From Salvator merianae (lineage: Eukaryota > Chordata > Lepidosauria > Squamata > Teiidae), in contig QVOM02000126.1 of assembly GCA_003586115.2 (NCBI GenBank), positions 61,023,433 to 61,087,432 on the forward strand: a stretch of 64,000 bases of DNA, read 5' to 3'. Of this stretch, positions 22,293-32,825 are shown piece by piece. The position numbers and the translations under genes were made by a program. Below the pieces are notes generated by a model. That model did no database searches, was not told where the DNA came from, and was given only the letters and a program-made list of their open reading frames with translations. Each line of letters opens with the position of its first letter. Position 1 is the stretch's first letter.

Positions 22293-22827
22293 GGGCGTTT
22301 TCGCACTTACCAGAGGAGAACGTTCTAATTAGCAGGCTTCAGGCTGGTGAATATGGAGTCTGTTGAGTACTATATGCACTTGCCAGTCAGGGAAATGACT
22401 CCAAGCTGACCAGCAGAGGCAGCAGTGCAGATGGGAATCCGCTAGGCAGGAAATGAGGTAATGAATCATAGAGGCACGGATGCGAAGATAGAGCTAATAA
22501 TCTGAACCATAGAGCTACTGCTTCAAAGCTAGAGGGGCTCCTTTTGGAGCTGTCTTTGAAACGGCAAAGCCCAAAGAGTAAACTGGGTTGCGAAGCAGCA
22601 GACTGCACCTGTGTGCCTGCGCCAGCCCCTCCCTGACGCCATTTCGAGCCAGGAAGCAGTGAGAAAGCAACTTCCCCAATCTGTGCTTGATCTCACAGGT
22701 CAGAATCAAGACAGCAAATTACTTGTCTAGCCTTCCCCAGCTTCAGGTACGTATGAGGCTCGGCTCGGTTCAGAGAAAATCGGGAATGCTGCCAAGAATG
22801 GTCTGCCGTGGAAGTGTGAAAAAGGCC
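22293..22827 (-). mobile_element. GGGCC-TIR MITE, ~580-bp sub-family, reversed
   Basis: Starts GGGCGTTTTCGCACTTACC and ends GGAAGTGTGAAAAAGGCC. Its content is the reverse complement of the 5546 and 59547 copies: AGCAGGCTTCAGGCTGG near the left, GGAGCTGTCTTTGAAACGGC in the middle, TGACCTGTGAG in reverse near the right. No clean 3-bp duplication remains. Frames on the minus strand match those on the plus strand of the 5546 copy, showing they come from the element and not from a gene. Confidence 0.8.
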
Positions 22828-23859
22828 AGTGATAGCCTAAGCTGTCTTATGGTGTGATTTTGTTCACTTTCTAAAGCCAAAAAAAAATCTTAACAAGCCA
22901 TGTTGTTGGATATGTAACTACTTAGAGAATCCCCTAGGTTGAATCATGCAAGCACACTGTACTGCACTTGTCCCTTTTTTCTCATTAATACAGCTTAGTG
23001 GATTTTCAAGTTTGCAAGGTGCCATGTTGCTGGGCTCCTAAAAGTGGCCCCAGAAATGGATCACTTGTGGTACACTGCAAAAATCCACATGGCCTGCAGA
23101 TTCAGAAACCGAGGGACTTTTGTTCCCTGACTTCCAAATGTAGGGCAGTTGTCATGCCAAGCTTACACAGAGCCCACCATCTCTACTGTCGTGGTGTGAA
23201 TCACTTGGTTCTGGCCAGGAAGCAGCCCTTGATGGTTTAGGTTTTGTCCAGATTCTGGCTCTACCATTTGGTGTACATAGTACTTCTTTAACCTCCTGTT
23301 AAGGACATATATCCAGAAACCTTATGTAAGGAGACTTGTGAAATAAAATAAGCAATCGAGTATTTTGATCAAGTTGCTTGAGGAAAATTATGGCTAGAAC
23401 TGTCATGTAAGAGAAGCACTGATAGCCATAAAGATAGGAGAAATGAACAACTCAGTCATCCAGAATGAATATATAGTTCATTGCTGATACTGGAGGCTGG
23501 AGATAAGATTGAGACAGGTTTAGATTTCTAGATAAAAAAGATCCACAGTTAAAGCATCCTTTAGGCAGAAGCAAAATCTAGGCTCATTCCTTTTCTTTCT
23601 CCAATCACTTTCTAACCTCAGTTACAACAGTTGCAACTGTTTTTATTATTTTATTAAATAAATTTATCACCTTTTATAAATGCTCCTGTTTCCATTTTAT
23701 TCAAATAAATTCTTTTGCCTCCATGTCCACAGTGAATGAATGATAGTAGAATGTCACTAAAACATATTTAAGCACTCAACTACAATAAAAAGAATAATGG
23801 ACATTATATGTGTTGCACTTTGAAATGTGTTAAAATTAAACTAATGAAATTCACCCCCA
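22828..23859. other. unrecognised DNA, no gene seen
   Basis: AT-rich, with no repeat or protein recognised apart from an ACTTTTGTTCCCTGAC phrase near 23115 similar to worn MITE interiors elsewhere. Confidence 0.4.
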
Positions 23860-24297
23860 TTCACATTTTCACTTTAGTGAGAGACCAGACACTCACTAGA
23901 GAAGTGCTTCTGCATTTTGTGGAGGCCCAAGTGCTTGGGAACTACAGCCACTCCCAATAACTAATATCTGTGGGGTGTGCTCCACAGCTATGCCAGGATC
24001 AGCTGGACTGTCCCTAGTATACAGAGTTTGCACCCTGTTCTGAGTGTGGATCCTGAAAGCCACAGTGTGGCCATGGCTGTGCAGTTGCATGCAACATCCC
24101 CGGTCACCATGGCAGCAGCTGAACATTTCCATGGGTGCTGTCATGGTGGGTGGCCAGCATTCATACTGTGAGTTGTGGAAGTCCATTTCTGGAATGTTCC
24201 AGCCCTTGCAGTGTGGATGGCCATTGCACCACGGGAACTGTTCTACCTTGGAATGGTCAGATTCGATCATTCCAAGGTGGAAAGTGTGAAAAGGCCC
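23860..24297. mobile_element. GGGCC-TIR MITE, TTGGAATG sub-family
   Basis: The right end GGAAAGTGTGAAAAGGCCC and the adjoining ATTCCAAGGTGG / CCTTGGAATGG palindrome are clear. The left end is worn (CACATTTTCACTTTAGTGAG) so its start is approximate. The interior CCACAGTGTGGCCATGGC and GCAGTGTGGATGGCCATTGC is shared with 31701-31934, 35237-35687 and 43011-43439. The 155-codon minus-strand frame is not a gene. Confidence 0.75.
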
Positions 24298-24765
24298 ATT
24301 GTCCCAAAAAATAAGGATGAAATTTGCATAACTAGAAAAGAATTTCAATATTATACAATACAACCAAGGGCACTCATATTTGAGGAACTTAAAAAATTTG
24401 AAGGAAGAAATTCTCTAATCTGTCATATAAAAGATAAAGGTATTGCTTTATCTTTTTACATAGTAAGACTGCCCCTGGAATTAAATCCACCAAATGTTTA
24501 AATGTTGAAAATGATTGAAAGAAAAATTATCTGCCCCTCCCACCACCAAATTAATCAGGAAATAAAGTCAGTAGAAAGTGAAAATTCTCATTACAATTCT
24601 ACTAGCTAATTCAAGGAATGGTATTAAAAATTTAACTACTATTCCCTCTCTTTTTCTAAAGTACTCCTGCTTTTTATCTAATCACAACAGATTCAAATTG
24701 ATTAATAGGCCTTCACTTCTGCAGTTCCAGTCTACAGAAAAGTTCTGCTTGAATAGAAAGTGCAT

Positions 24766-24945
24766 CCTTAGCTCTTTTTGCACTTACCTGATTAGAACAG
24801 CTGACCAGGAACACACAATCCCTGAGTGTGAGCTTTGGACCTGGCCTGCACAAACACTGATGGCGAGCAATGAAAGTTCCCAGACTCAAAGCCTCTGGAG
24901 GACCCAATTCAGGGACATGCTTTGTTGATCTACCAGAATCCCCCC
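24766..24945 (+). mobile_element. truncated GGGCC-TIR MITE left end
   Basis: TTA then GCTCTTTTTGCACTTACC, followed by TGATTAGAACAGCTGACC, resembles the left 30 bp of the element at 16600. The right end cannot be found: the segment runs into C and A homopolymers at 24941-24958. Confidence 0.4.
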
Positions 24946-25081
24946 CCCCCAAAAAAAACACAGAATATGTAGGTGCATGCTTTCCACATGCAACTGTGAT
25001 CTGGATTAACAGCTGCTAGTAAGCTGGTGGATCTGTTCAATCAGATCCACCAGTCATCCAGTAATTAGTCTGTGCTAGCAT

Positions 25082-25326
25082 AAGAACATAAGGGGAGCCT
25101 TGCTGGATCAGTCTGCTGCTCATCTAGCCCAGCGTTCTGTTTCACACAGTGGCCCACCAACTGCTTCTGGGCATTCTCAAGCACAACATAAAGGCAAAAC
25201 CTTCACCTGCTCTTGACTCTCTGCAAATAGTTTTACAGGCATCCTGCCTGTCTTTCCAACCTGGAGGCAATAGCTAGGCATTCATTCTAGTAGCCATTGA
25301 TACATCTGACTTCCATGAATCTTTAC
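25082..25326 (-). mobile_element. CR1/L2-clade LINE 3' end
   Basis: Begins with the tail repeat AAGAACATAAGG and continues GAGCCTTGCTGGATCAG, then TTTCACACAGTGGCCCACC and CATTGATACATCTGAC. This aligns along its length with 39962-40210. Read on the minus strand it is the 3' UTR and last codons of the same LINE family as 7049-9090. It is cut at about 25326 by the start of the next element. Confidence 0.85.
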
Positions 25327-26245
25327 CAGTACTTTACCATGTGGTGTGGACACTGTCCACCCTGTGGCCAAAAAACTGGATCTGAAGCCAGCTACCAACA
25401 TTTGCAATGTGAATGCAGGTAGTTGTGACTGATCCTCACCATAGCAGCACCCAAGAGGTGTCCAACTGCTGCCATGGCACCAGCACCAGTGCTAGATGCA
25501 TGCACATGCATGCGGGAGCACTCAGGTCTACACAGTTGTGCAGCCCCAATCAGGCCTGCACGATGTCCCGATTGGGCCTGTGATGCTGGATTGGACCATG
25601 CAATGCCCAATTCGGCCCCTGCCCAGTTGCTGCCATGCCATGCTGCTGCTTCCATCCAGCCACTGCCATGGCAACTGGCAGGCCTGCACAGTGCACAGGT
25701 GCAATTAGCTGATTGTGCCTGCACAATGGGCCAGTTGTGCCAGCACAATAGTGTCTATGGGCCATGTGATCATCCCATTGTGCAGGCATGGTCAATTGAT
25801 TGTAGCTGTGCACTGTGTGGGCCTGCTGGTCACCATGTCAGTGGCCGGATACTTCGCAGCTGCTTCCATGGGAACAACTGGGCATGGGCCCGATTGGACA
25901 TTGCACGGCCTGATCCAGCATCACATCCAGTTGTTGCCATGGTGATGATCAGGGGCAGGTCTGATTGGGCATCAGACAGCTGTATTGGGCATCACGTGGG
26001 CCCGATCTGGGCCTTGCCCATGCATAATGAGCAGCTCGCACACTGCAGCTAAGTTTGAATGGTCCCTTACCTGAAGCTCACTGTGAACTCTAGGTAAGGT
26101 TCTAGACTACAATTTACTATTCCAGTGGCAGAAGTCTTTGGGAGTGATTGACTACCGCTTCCGGTCACTTTGGCCATCTTGCAGTGCAAACATGCTTGAC
26201 TAGCAAGCATGCTAGATGCTTGCTATTGTCAAGTTGAATAGGCCC
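25327..26245. mobile_element. large GGGCC-TIR element with a long internal inverted repeat
   Basis: The right end TCAAGTTGAATAGGCCC, preceded by GACTAGCAAGCATGCTAGATGC, matches the end of the 57858-58289 element. The left end (about CAGTACTTTACCATG) is worn and approximate. The core 25540-25985 is a long imperfect inverted repeat centred near 25757. Repeated GATTGGGC and CCAATT modules give it an unusually GC-rich, simple look. Frames of 192 codons (plus) and 118 (minus) arise from it and are not genes. Confidence 0.65.
25540..25985. repeat. long inverted repeat, arms about 200 bp, centre near 25757
   Basis: The left arm reads GTGATGCTGGATTGGACCAT, then CAATGCCCAATTCGGCCC, then TGCCCAGTTGCTGCCATG. 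The reverse complement of the right arm reads GTGATGCTGGATCAGGCCGT, CAATGTCCAATCGGGCCC, TGCCCAGTTGTTCCCATG. The match continues to the centre (CCTGCACAATGGG in both). The small proteins encoded on opposite strands are mirror relatives: PLCRHNQLIAPVHC on minus and PLCRHGQLIVAVHC on plus. Confidence 0.85.
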
Positions 26246-26571
26246 TACGTGTCCTTTCCATAACATATTTTGAGAAGACACATGCTGATTAAGCAATCAA
26301 GTTGGAGATGAAAAAGAATATTTCTGGAGTGACATTATAACAAACTACAGAAGGAAACTTCCAGGGTTCTGGAGAAACACACATTTTCCTACAATTTTTA
26401 ATACTAGTATACAATCCTTAGAATTCACCGCATCCCCTTCCATTTTCAGTAATAACTGTGTGAATATTTATAACTTCAATATCCTTAGGCGGCATAGGCC
26501 ATAAGTTGCTACATCTGCTCTATCTGCTCTCAAAGCCTATGAACTTTATCCATTAAGTTCCCAGCCCTGTT

Positions 26572-26943
26572 TGCCCTTTCCATCTTGGAATGGGAGAATT
26601 CTACCATTTTGAGGTGGAACAGATCCCACTGTGGTGGCCATCCACACTGCAAGAGTTGGAAAAGCTCAGAAGTGGGCTTCAAGGACTCCAAGTGTGAATG
26701 ATGGCTGTCTGCCATGACAGTGACCACAGAAACCTCCAGCCACAGCCACAGCAACTGGGGAGGCAGTGCACAACTGCACAGCTGTAGCTGTAGCCATGCT
26801 ATGGCCTGCAGTGTTTACACCCAGAAACAGGTGGAAGTGCTGCTTACTGAGAACAGTCCAGTGATTTAGTTGACTACAGCTAGTAGCATTCAGGAGTATC
26901 TGCAGGGGCTCCCAAGTGCTAGGGCTTCTGCAGAGTGAGGATG
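26572..26943. mobile_element. truncated GGGCC-TIR MITE, TTGGAATG sub-family
   Basis: TGCCCTTTCCATCTTGGAAT is the left end with part of the CTTTTCACAC segment deleted; TTTTGAGGTGGAACAG, TGGTGGCCATCCACACTGC and TAGTAGCATTCAGGAG follow in the order seen in 43011-43439. The right terminus after GCAGAGTGAGGATGG is missing. Confidence 0.6.
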
Positions 26944-27625
26944 GTAAAACACATGCATGGTTTCCAACACCTTCCTTCCTTTTGTCTCACACATACAATC
27001 CTTGTGCTGTTTTTGTCTCATTTGAAATTGTCTCACACATACACACCTTGCACTGTTTATGTGAGACTTTTTTCTCTTTATTGGAAAGAAAGTCTACTGA
27101 AATGGCATAAAAACATTGCTGAAAGATGTGCGGAGAGGCAGGGGAGAAGGCTTGAATAATGTTATCTACATATGTCCTATCAGGGAAACAGATGGGGTTA
27201 CAGATGGGTGTTGCCATATTTTATCCAAAGCAGGGCTCATAAAATTCATAAAACTGCTCTGGGTAAAACTGTCTATTTTTGTTTGAAACAGAAGTAAACT
27301 GTTTTTGGTAATTCAAGAATGAAGGAATCAAGCTATTTCTTTGAGCTATTTATACCAGGATTCTGCTGATTTTTCTGATCTACAACTTCCATTGGCTATA
27401 GCCAGCAAGGACCAATGCAAAGGATGATGGGAGTTACTGATGCTCATACCTTTCTCTTCAGTCTGATGCAACACCATCAATTTCACACTACATTGGCAAT
27501 TGTTTTGAAGCAGGAAGAGGAGTGGGCTTGAAACTGTTTTGGCTCTCCCCCGGCATACCACTGGGGCATTCTGTTTGCACACGTCCGTGGTCTGGTGTAC
27601 TATCCCTGGACTGATTGTAGACCTT
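26944..27625. other. unrecognised DNA with one old repeat fragment
   Basis: Includes two tandem-like phrases CACACATACAATCCTTGTGC and CACACATACACACCTTGCAC at about 26988 and 27034 (46 bp apart), and the minus-strand dispersed repeat at 27378-27440. No gene. Confidence 0.4.
27378..27440 (-). repeat. old dispersed repeat, ACAACTTCC / GATGGGAGTT type
   Basis: CTACAACTTCCATTGGCTAT, then GCCAGCAAGGACCAATGCAA, then GGATGATGGGAGTT. This is a diverged copy of the family at 2870-2945. Confidence 0.45.
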
Positions 27626-27805
27626 GGGCCTTTCTGCACTTGGCTTTATTCTGGATCATATCCCAGAACAGGGACCTGCTATCCACATGCTAGTGGAGTT
27701 TACAGCAGGCCCTGCATAGGGCCTGCCATAGTTCCTACTAGCATGCAGATGGCAGGTCCCTGTTCCAGGATATAATCTGGTATAAGGCCAAGTGCAGAAA
27801 GGGCC
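27626..27805. mobile_element. palindromic GGGCC-TIR MITE, 180 bp, TSD CTT
   Basis: The left GGGCCTTTCTGCACTTGGC and the inverse of the right end GGCCCTTTCTGCACTTGGC match at 18 of 19. The arms continue inward (TTATTCTGGATCATATCC versus TTATACCAGATTATATCC; GCATGTGG / GCATGCAG), so the whole unit folds back. CTT flanks both sides (27623-27625, 27806-27808). Related copies: 29868, 51617, 51785, 62503. Confidence 0.85.
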
Positions 27806-27909
27806 CTTGTTGTTGAGGTCTACTTCTATTCTGGGCTAGGAAGCCAATTTGGGCCCTCTAGCCTTATCTATGCTTCATCCAATGAAGATGATGTGTTTGG
27901 GGTGGACAG

Positions 27910-27994
27910 GGTGTGCCCTAGTTCACACTAACAGGTGGACAGCAGGCCCTTATTCCAGAATTTGCTTGAATTAAGTTCCAGTGCGGAAAGGGCC
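27910..27994. mobile_element. internally deleted palindromic MITE remnant
   Basis: GGTGTGCCCTAGTTCACACT at the left and CAGCAGGCCCTTATTCCAGA, then GTTCCAGTGCGGAAAGGGCC at the right. The right half is of the 27626 type; the left half looks like another GGGCC-TIR end, so this may be a recombinant or deleted copy. Confidence 0.45.
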
Positions 27995-28604
27995 AGTGAT
28001 TCTTATAGTTATTATTTCACTGCTAAAGTGAAAATTTCTTAATGTTTTCCTGGAATGGCATGAAAGACACCAGGGCAATATTTAGGTTATAAGGAGTAAT
28101 TGTTCCAGGGGAACTCATGTTTTGGAGTTTAAGAGAAGTTAATGAAGCCAGAATGTGCCCTTTTTACAAATTCTGTCTTACTGAGGCCAAATCTTCTCTT
28201 ACCCAGTAAGGCATCTAGTTTCTGGGTAGAGGAAATGAGCACCATGAACTACTACTGAAAAAATATGCCTCTGTGTCTCCATTTGTGTGCACAAAGGCAT
28301 CATTTTCAGCGACCAATCATGATCCCCCATTCAGAGTACAAATTCGCACCCTGCAAAGGTGTCGCCTCCAAAAGTGACTGTGCCCAGAAAAGTAGCAGTG
28401 TTATCACCACAGGGTGCTTGCTGCCGCTGCAAATGCAGACTTAGTGGCAGCAGGTGCTTTAACAGGCACTTCCCAAGGTAAGTGGAGACGCAGTCTTTAT
28501 GTTCCAATGTGAAGAGTAAGACTGCTATATGTGCTTAATATTTTAGGTGATTATTTCATTATGCTTCAAATGTTGTAAGTTGAATCACAATTGACAGTAA
28601 ATTA
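27995..28604. other. unrecognised DNA, no gene seen
   Basis: No repeat or protein recognised. Ends directly at the TTA of the next MITE. Confidence 0.4.
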
Positions 28605-28742
28605 GGCTGCATCCAGACATTGCTTACTTATTCCGCTATATTTGGACATTCTTAAATAAAGCATGGATATTCTAGAATATCCTCTCTTTATTCTAGAATG
28701 TCTAAATATAGCGGAATAAGTAAGTGATGTCCAGATGTGGCC
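28605..28742. mobile_element. small palindromic MITE with GGCTGCATCCAGACAT ends
   Basis: The left GGCTGCATCCAGACATTGCT pairs with the inverse of the right end GGCCACATCTGGACATCACT. The inner arms TTATTCCGCTATATTTGGAC and GTCTAAATATAGCGGAATAA are almost perfect partners, and the centre TCTAGAATATCC / TTCTAGAATG continues it. The left flank is TTA, the right TTT. The same family is at 46490-46623. Confidence 0.8.
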
Positions 28743-28872
28743 TTTGAGAACTTTCAGCCAGCATTGTTCATCCTCCTCATCTCTAACCCTCCAATCCCCC
28801 TTCTTTGACATCCATGAATTTTGTACCATATATACATTATTTGTGACTCTCCCTTGCTACGAATGGGAAAAA

Positions 28873-29010
28873 GTTTTCATGTATGTATTTATTTTAAAAG
28901 TTTATATACTGCTTCTTCTTAAGAAATCCCATAGTGATTTCCAAAAATAATTAAAAACAAGGATAAAACACACACAGAAAAATCAACAGTTAAAAACACA
29001 TTTTATTAAA
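28873..29010 (-). mobile_element. L2-type LINE 3' end fragment
   Basis: TTATTTTAAAAGTTTATATA, then CTGCTTCTTCTTAAGAAATC, then CATAGTGATTTCCAAAAAT and ATTAAAAACAAGG. The reverse complement resembles the AAACCGCTTTGAGAT plus TATATAAAT ending of L2-like LINEs, also seen in sense at 35020-35040. Confidence 0.5.
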
Positions 29011-29217
29011 AAAAGAAAATCACTATTGAAAGCTTGAACTGTCTTAGCTTTTTGCCCTCTTTGCCTAGGGGAGATTTACAGAATGAAGCTTTCTAACTCT
29101 TTCGTTATTCAGGATTTTTAGTATCTGCATCATCTTTATGGAACAAAACCTGGGGGAATAATAAGGCCAGCTATACTGATAGACAAATGCTGGTTAACTG
29201 AGTGTTCTGAACACTTT

Positions 29218-29805
29218 GGGCCTTTTCGCACTGAGCCCGGTAGACCATTCCCGGTAGCTGGTTTTGGGCCGGCGAGGTTGGAGAACGATGACTGCCTTTC
29301 GCACTCCCGCCGGAGGAACAGACCTGAAGCTGACCATCAGCGGCTACAGTGCGAATGGTAGCCGCTGGTTAAGTACCACGCTTCGTAGCGCCGCGCCCCA
29401 CTTCGTAGCAAGGGGTTTACTACGCAGTCGGCTGCGTAGCGGCCGCTCCGTCTCCCAGTCAAAAGGGCTATCTCGGGCATGGAGCGACGCACTGGGGCGC
29501 GCTACCTTCGTCCCCGGGAACGATGACTGCGCACCCTGGGGACGAAGCAGCGGAAAACGCATGCGTGGCCGGAACAGCCACGCCCGATGCCAAGGGGAAC
29601 AGTGCGAAAGCCCCGTGCCCGATCTGCACCCCATCGTGCAAGTCGCGATGAAGAGAGATATTTACTTGTCTGGCGTTACCCAGCTTCGAGTTGGGTTCGG
29701 GTACGGAGCGGTCGGGATCAGGTTAAGCTCGTACCCGCGGCAGTGCGAAGCCTCCGTTCTAGCGAGCGGGCAGAACCGTTCTACCGCTACAGTGCGAAAA
29801 GGCCC
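29218..29805 (-). mobile_element. CpG-rich GGGCC-TIR MITE, 588 bp, TSD TTT
   Basis: The left GGGCCTTTTCGCACTGAGCC and right GTGCGAAAAGGCCC termini still carry CpG, and TTT flanks both sides (29215-29217, 29806-29808). The reverse complement shares the order of blocks of 59547-60137: TAGAACGGAGGCTTCGCACT, GCTGGGTAACGCCAGACAAG, GGGGCTTTCGCACT. The centre contains CTTCGTAGC and CGTCCCC / GGGGACG inverted pairs. The 245-codon plus-strand frame starts inside and runs past the right end; it is an artefact of high GC and not a gene. The CpG content marks it as the least decayed copy. Confidence 0.9.
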
Positions 29806-29867
29806 TTTGTCACAGTGCATAATATATCAGTTCAGGAATACAGTAATGGTTCTCTATAGTATTATTA

Positions 29868-30022
29868 GCAATTTCTGCACTGGGCCTTATTCTGGATTAT
29901 ATCCTGAAACAGGACCTGCCATCTGCCTGGTGATGTGGCCTGCTGTTGTCTTCACTAGCATGTGGATTACAGTTCCTCTTCTTGGATATAATCCAGAATA
30001 AAGTTCAGTGCAGAAGAGACCA
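29868..30022. mobile_element. palindromic MITE of the 27626 type
   Basis: GCAATTTCTGCACTGGGCC, then TTATTCTGGATTATATCC at the left; GATATAATCCAGAATAAAG, then TCAGTGCAGAAGAGACC at the right. The arms pair over about 40 bp. TTA lies left, but no clean duplication on the right. Confidence 0.75.
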
Positions 30023-30839
30023 GTGTCTTTAATACTATTGGTCTTGGTGTGAGATTTAAAGAAGCAGGTCCTTCTTTCTGTTCCTATGATCCGCATCCTT
30101 ACAGTCCTCTGAAATGTGTGGTACCCTGCAATGTCAAGGTCCCTAACTTTAGCTTGACTGCTGAGTTAACAAGAATTACAGCTGAGATGTGGGTATGTGT
30201 CTGCTACAATCAGAACACAAAGTGATTTCCCAGTGGTCAGAAAACATCTGCTAGATGATAAAAAAAAAATGAGGTCACTATCAAGCTAGGAAGATTTCAG
30301 CTGCAGAGACAAAAATAGTTTTGTGGTTGTTTTTATCTTGAAACTTTCCAAAGGATGAGGCTTTTAAGTCTTTTTATATTCTATTACTTTCCAAGGGAGC
30401 TAACCATATTTTCCTCTTGTTATTACTTCAAGTCTGAAGAAAATAGTTACTTAACTGCTGTGCGTTTGTTAACCTTTTATGTTGTGGACGTGCTAAAATG
30501 TAGATAAACTATCATTTAAAATGATCAAAGACCTGTTTAGGCAGGGAGCAAACCGTTCAAAACAAAATAGATCCAGATTAGTCACTTAGGAAAATAATGC
30601 TGCTTTTGGATTTTATTTTTAGAATTTTATGGTGGGGAAGCCATAATATTCAGGCATAATAAGAGTTTTCATGTTGACTTTCAAAGCATCATGTTATTAT
30701 GTGCAGCCCCAGACCAATATTTGTGCAGTATGGGGATATATAAGCAGGAAATGCAAACCATTTCCTTAGCTGCTTAATCTTTGCCCACCAGTAAGCCAGT
30801 ATGAAGAAGAGGAATGAACATGAGACTGCTGGACCAGAT
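30023..30839. other. unrecognised DNA, no gene seen
   Basis: AT-rich. The phrase GACTGCTGGACCAGATGGGCC at 30822-30842 looks like the end of a CR1/L2-type 3' UTR abutting the MITE, as at 9065. Too short to call separately. Confidence 0.35.
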
Positions 30840-31934
30840 GGGCCTGTTTGCACTTTAGTGTTAATGAGCGTAGAGCTGCTCACTAGCACAGCACATTCAC
30901 ATTTTGTGGAGAACTGAGTGACCGGAGACCTGAGTGTCCACTATTAGCTGTGGACAACAACATTGTTTTCCATAGCTGGACTGGGAGCAGCTGGACTGCT
31001 CCAGGTATGCAGTGTTTGCACCCACTTCCGGGTGCAAATGCTGCAGGCTTCAGCACAGAGAGCCTGTTAGCACTTAGCGAGTGGAATATTCCAGATCGTT
31101 TGCTGGAACAGAGCATTCGCACTTGCAAACAGGGTGAGCTGACTGGTAACTCACTGAACCCCACCTGAAGCTCAACTGAAGTTGAAGAGCTCTGGTGAAG
31201 AAAATAGTAGTCTGGAAGCTGACTAGGGCCATCCAGTGAGTTTTAGGACAGGTACGCTCACACCACTTCCTGGTTTGGAGTGGTGATGGGGCAGGGACTG
31301 CGCAGTTGTTGCTGCACTGTCAGAAGGTTCAAATCCAGCCTCGCTAGAGTTTGAATGTTGGGTTGCTGTGGGGTTTGGAACCTGGTGGCCAGTCTGTATG
31401 CATCTTTACACACAGCTCCTCTGGTTCCAAACCCAGCTCCACTGACCCCATCCTTGTGCACCGGACATGAACACTGACATGAACAGAGACTAATTGTGGC
31501 TGGGGATGGGCAGATCTTCTGACTGTTTCCATCTCCAAACAAACTTCAGAGTTCATTACCTATTTGCACTTCCTTACTCACTGGTTTGCTTGTGCATTGT
31601 TCCAGTGCTGAAAGTGCAAATGGCACCTGCCATACCCAATCCTGACTGGCTTGAACTTTGCTAATTAGAATGTTCTATTGTAGTAAGTGTGAAAATGGCC
31701 AGTGTGGCTGTGACTGCGCAGTTGTGCACCATGTCACCCATCGCCATGACAGTGGCCGACATTTCTGTGGCCACTGCCATGGTGGGGCAGCCAGCAGTCA
31801 CACTGCAAGTGTTGGAAATCTATTTCCAGGCTGTTCCAGGGTTTGCAGTGTGGATGGTTGCCACATTGCAGGGTCTGTTCCACCTTGGAATGGTCAGATT
31901 TGATCATTCCAAGGTAGAAAGTGTGAAAAGGCCC
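30840..31934. mobile_element. composite GGGCC-TIR element, split by another MITE
   Basis: The left part (GGGCCTGTTTGCACTTTAGTG, CTATTAGCTGTGGACAAC, CCACTTCCGGGTGCAAATGC) runs to about 31059. The right part resumes at 31701 (AGTGTGGCTGTGACTGCGCA) and ends GTGTGAAAAGGCCC. The joined order equals that of the unbroken copy at 35237-35687, which has TACTTCTGGGTGCAAATGCT and then GACTGTGGCTATGCAG. Flanks are GAT and CAT (or ATG on both sides if the ends shift by one). Confidence 0.75.
31060..31700. mobile_element. MITE nested inside the 30840-31934 element
   Basis: GAGCCTGTTAGCACTTAGCG at the left and the inverse of the right end, GGCCATTTTCACACTTACTA, are diverged GGGCC-type TIRs. TTTGCTAATTAGAATGTTCT near the right end is close to CTGCTAATTAGAACGTTCTC in the 5546 element. 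The two ends fit the gap in the outer element to within a few bases. Confidence 0.6.
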
Positions 31935-31938
31935 CATG

Positions 31939-32446
31939 TTGTGTGATCATGCCTTTTATTACAACTGGACATGTGATCATATATGCCAGGGAGAATTATC
32001 ATTTAATATATAAAGAGGTGTGGTATACATTGGAGATGAGGTGTTGAAAAGGCTTTGAAGTTTCTTTTTGTATGCTGTGCATTTGATATTTCAGATGCAA
32101 TCTTGGCTTTTAGATTCTGTTGCTTTCTGGACCCATAATCCTGATGCAGGTTTTGTAAAGGTTTGCTGGAGTGTTATTCTGAACTAGATTATGTAGCATT
32201 TAACAGACCATGCACAGCAAGAAACCTTAACTCCAGTTAGTGGAGGGCAGAATTGTTTGCAGCCATAAGACAAATGGGTGTTAAGCTGTTAAGGTTAACT
32301 GTTTATTGAGAAATTCATTTAGATAGGATAGATCTAAGTCCTAAGTTCTTAAGATATTTTTGATGGGTTCCCAAGAAAGAAAAGGAGGAGTGTCTCTGAA
32401 TTCTGTAGAAAGTTATTCAGAGAGATACAAAAGTGATGACTACAGG
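31939..32446. other. unrecognised DNA, no gene seen
   Basis: AT-rich interval between two mobile elements with no recognised content. Confidence 0.4.
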
Positions 32447-32454
32447 GTGACAGA

Positions 32455-32817
32455 TAGGAATGTGCACCAAAAAAACCCCACACATTTTTGATTTGTTTTT
32501 GATTTGTTTTTGAACGAAAATCTGTATTTTTCCTCGTCAGTGAATTTTGTTGTCGGAAAATACATTTTTCACATTCGTTTTTGCATTTTTCACAGTTTTC
32601 CCATTGAATATGCAATTGAAAATACCATTTTTATGATTTAAACATAGCGAAAATTGCAAAAATTTGACAAATTTCATTTTTGCAAAAGAATAGGCTTTTT
32701 CGTTTTTGATCAAAAATCGCTAATGTGAAAAAAGTCATTTTTGTTTTGATGCAAAAATTCACAAAAATGAAATTTCATATGAATTTTTTAATGTGAATTG
32801 AAATTTGCACACCCCTA
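32455..32817 (-). mobile_element. hAT-like MITE copy 5, perfect 8-bp TSD
   Basis: TAGGAATGTGCACC at the left, TTTGCACACCCCTA at the right, and exact GTGACAGA at 32447-32454 and 32818-32825. It is the reverse complement of the 8552 sub-family. The interior is a run of near-palindromic AT-rich blocks (TTTTTGATTTG repeated, ATTTTTGCAT). Confidence 0.9.
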
Positions 32818-32825
32818 GTGACAGA

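Noticed and set aside
25474..26052. 192-codon frame
   Set aside because: It lies in a long inverted repeat, and the opposite strand encodes a mirror version of the same residues.
29264..30001. 245-codon frame, the longest in the window
   Set aside because: It begins inside the CpG-rich MITE and runs 196 bp past its right end into unrelated DNA. GC-rich sequence has few stops; there is no transposase motif.
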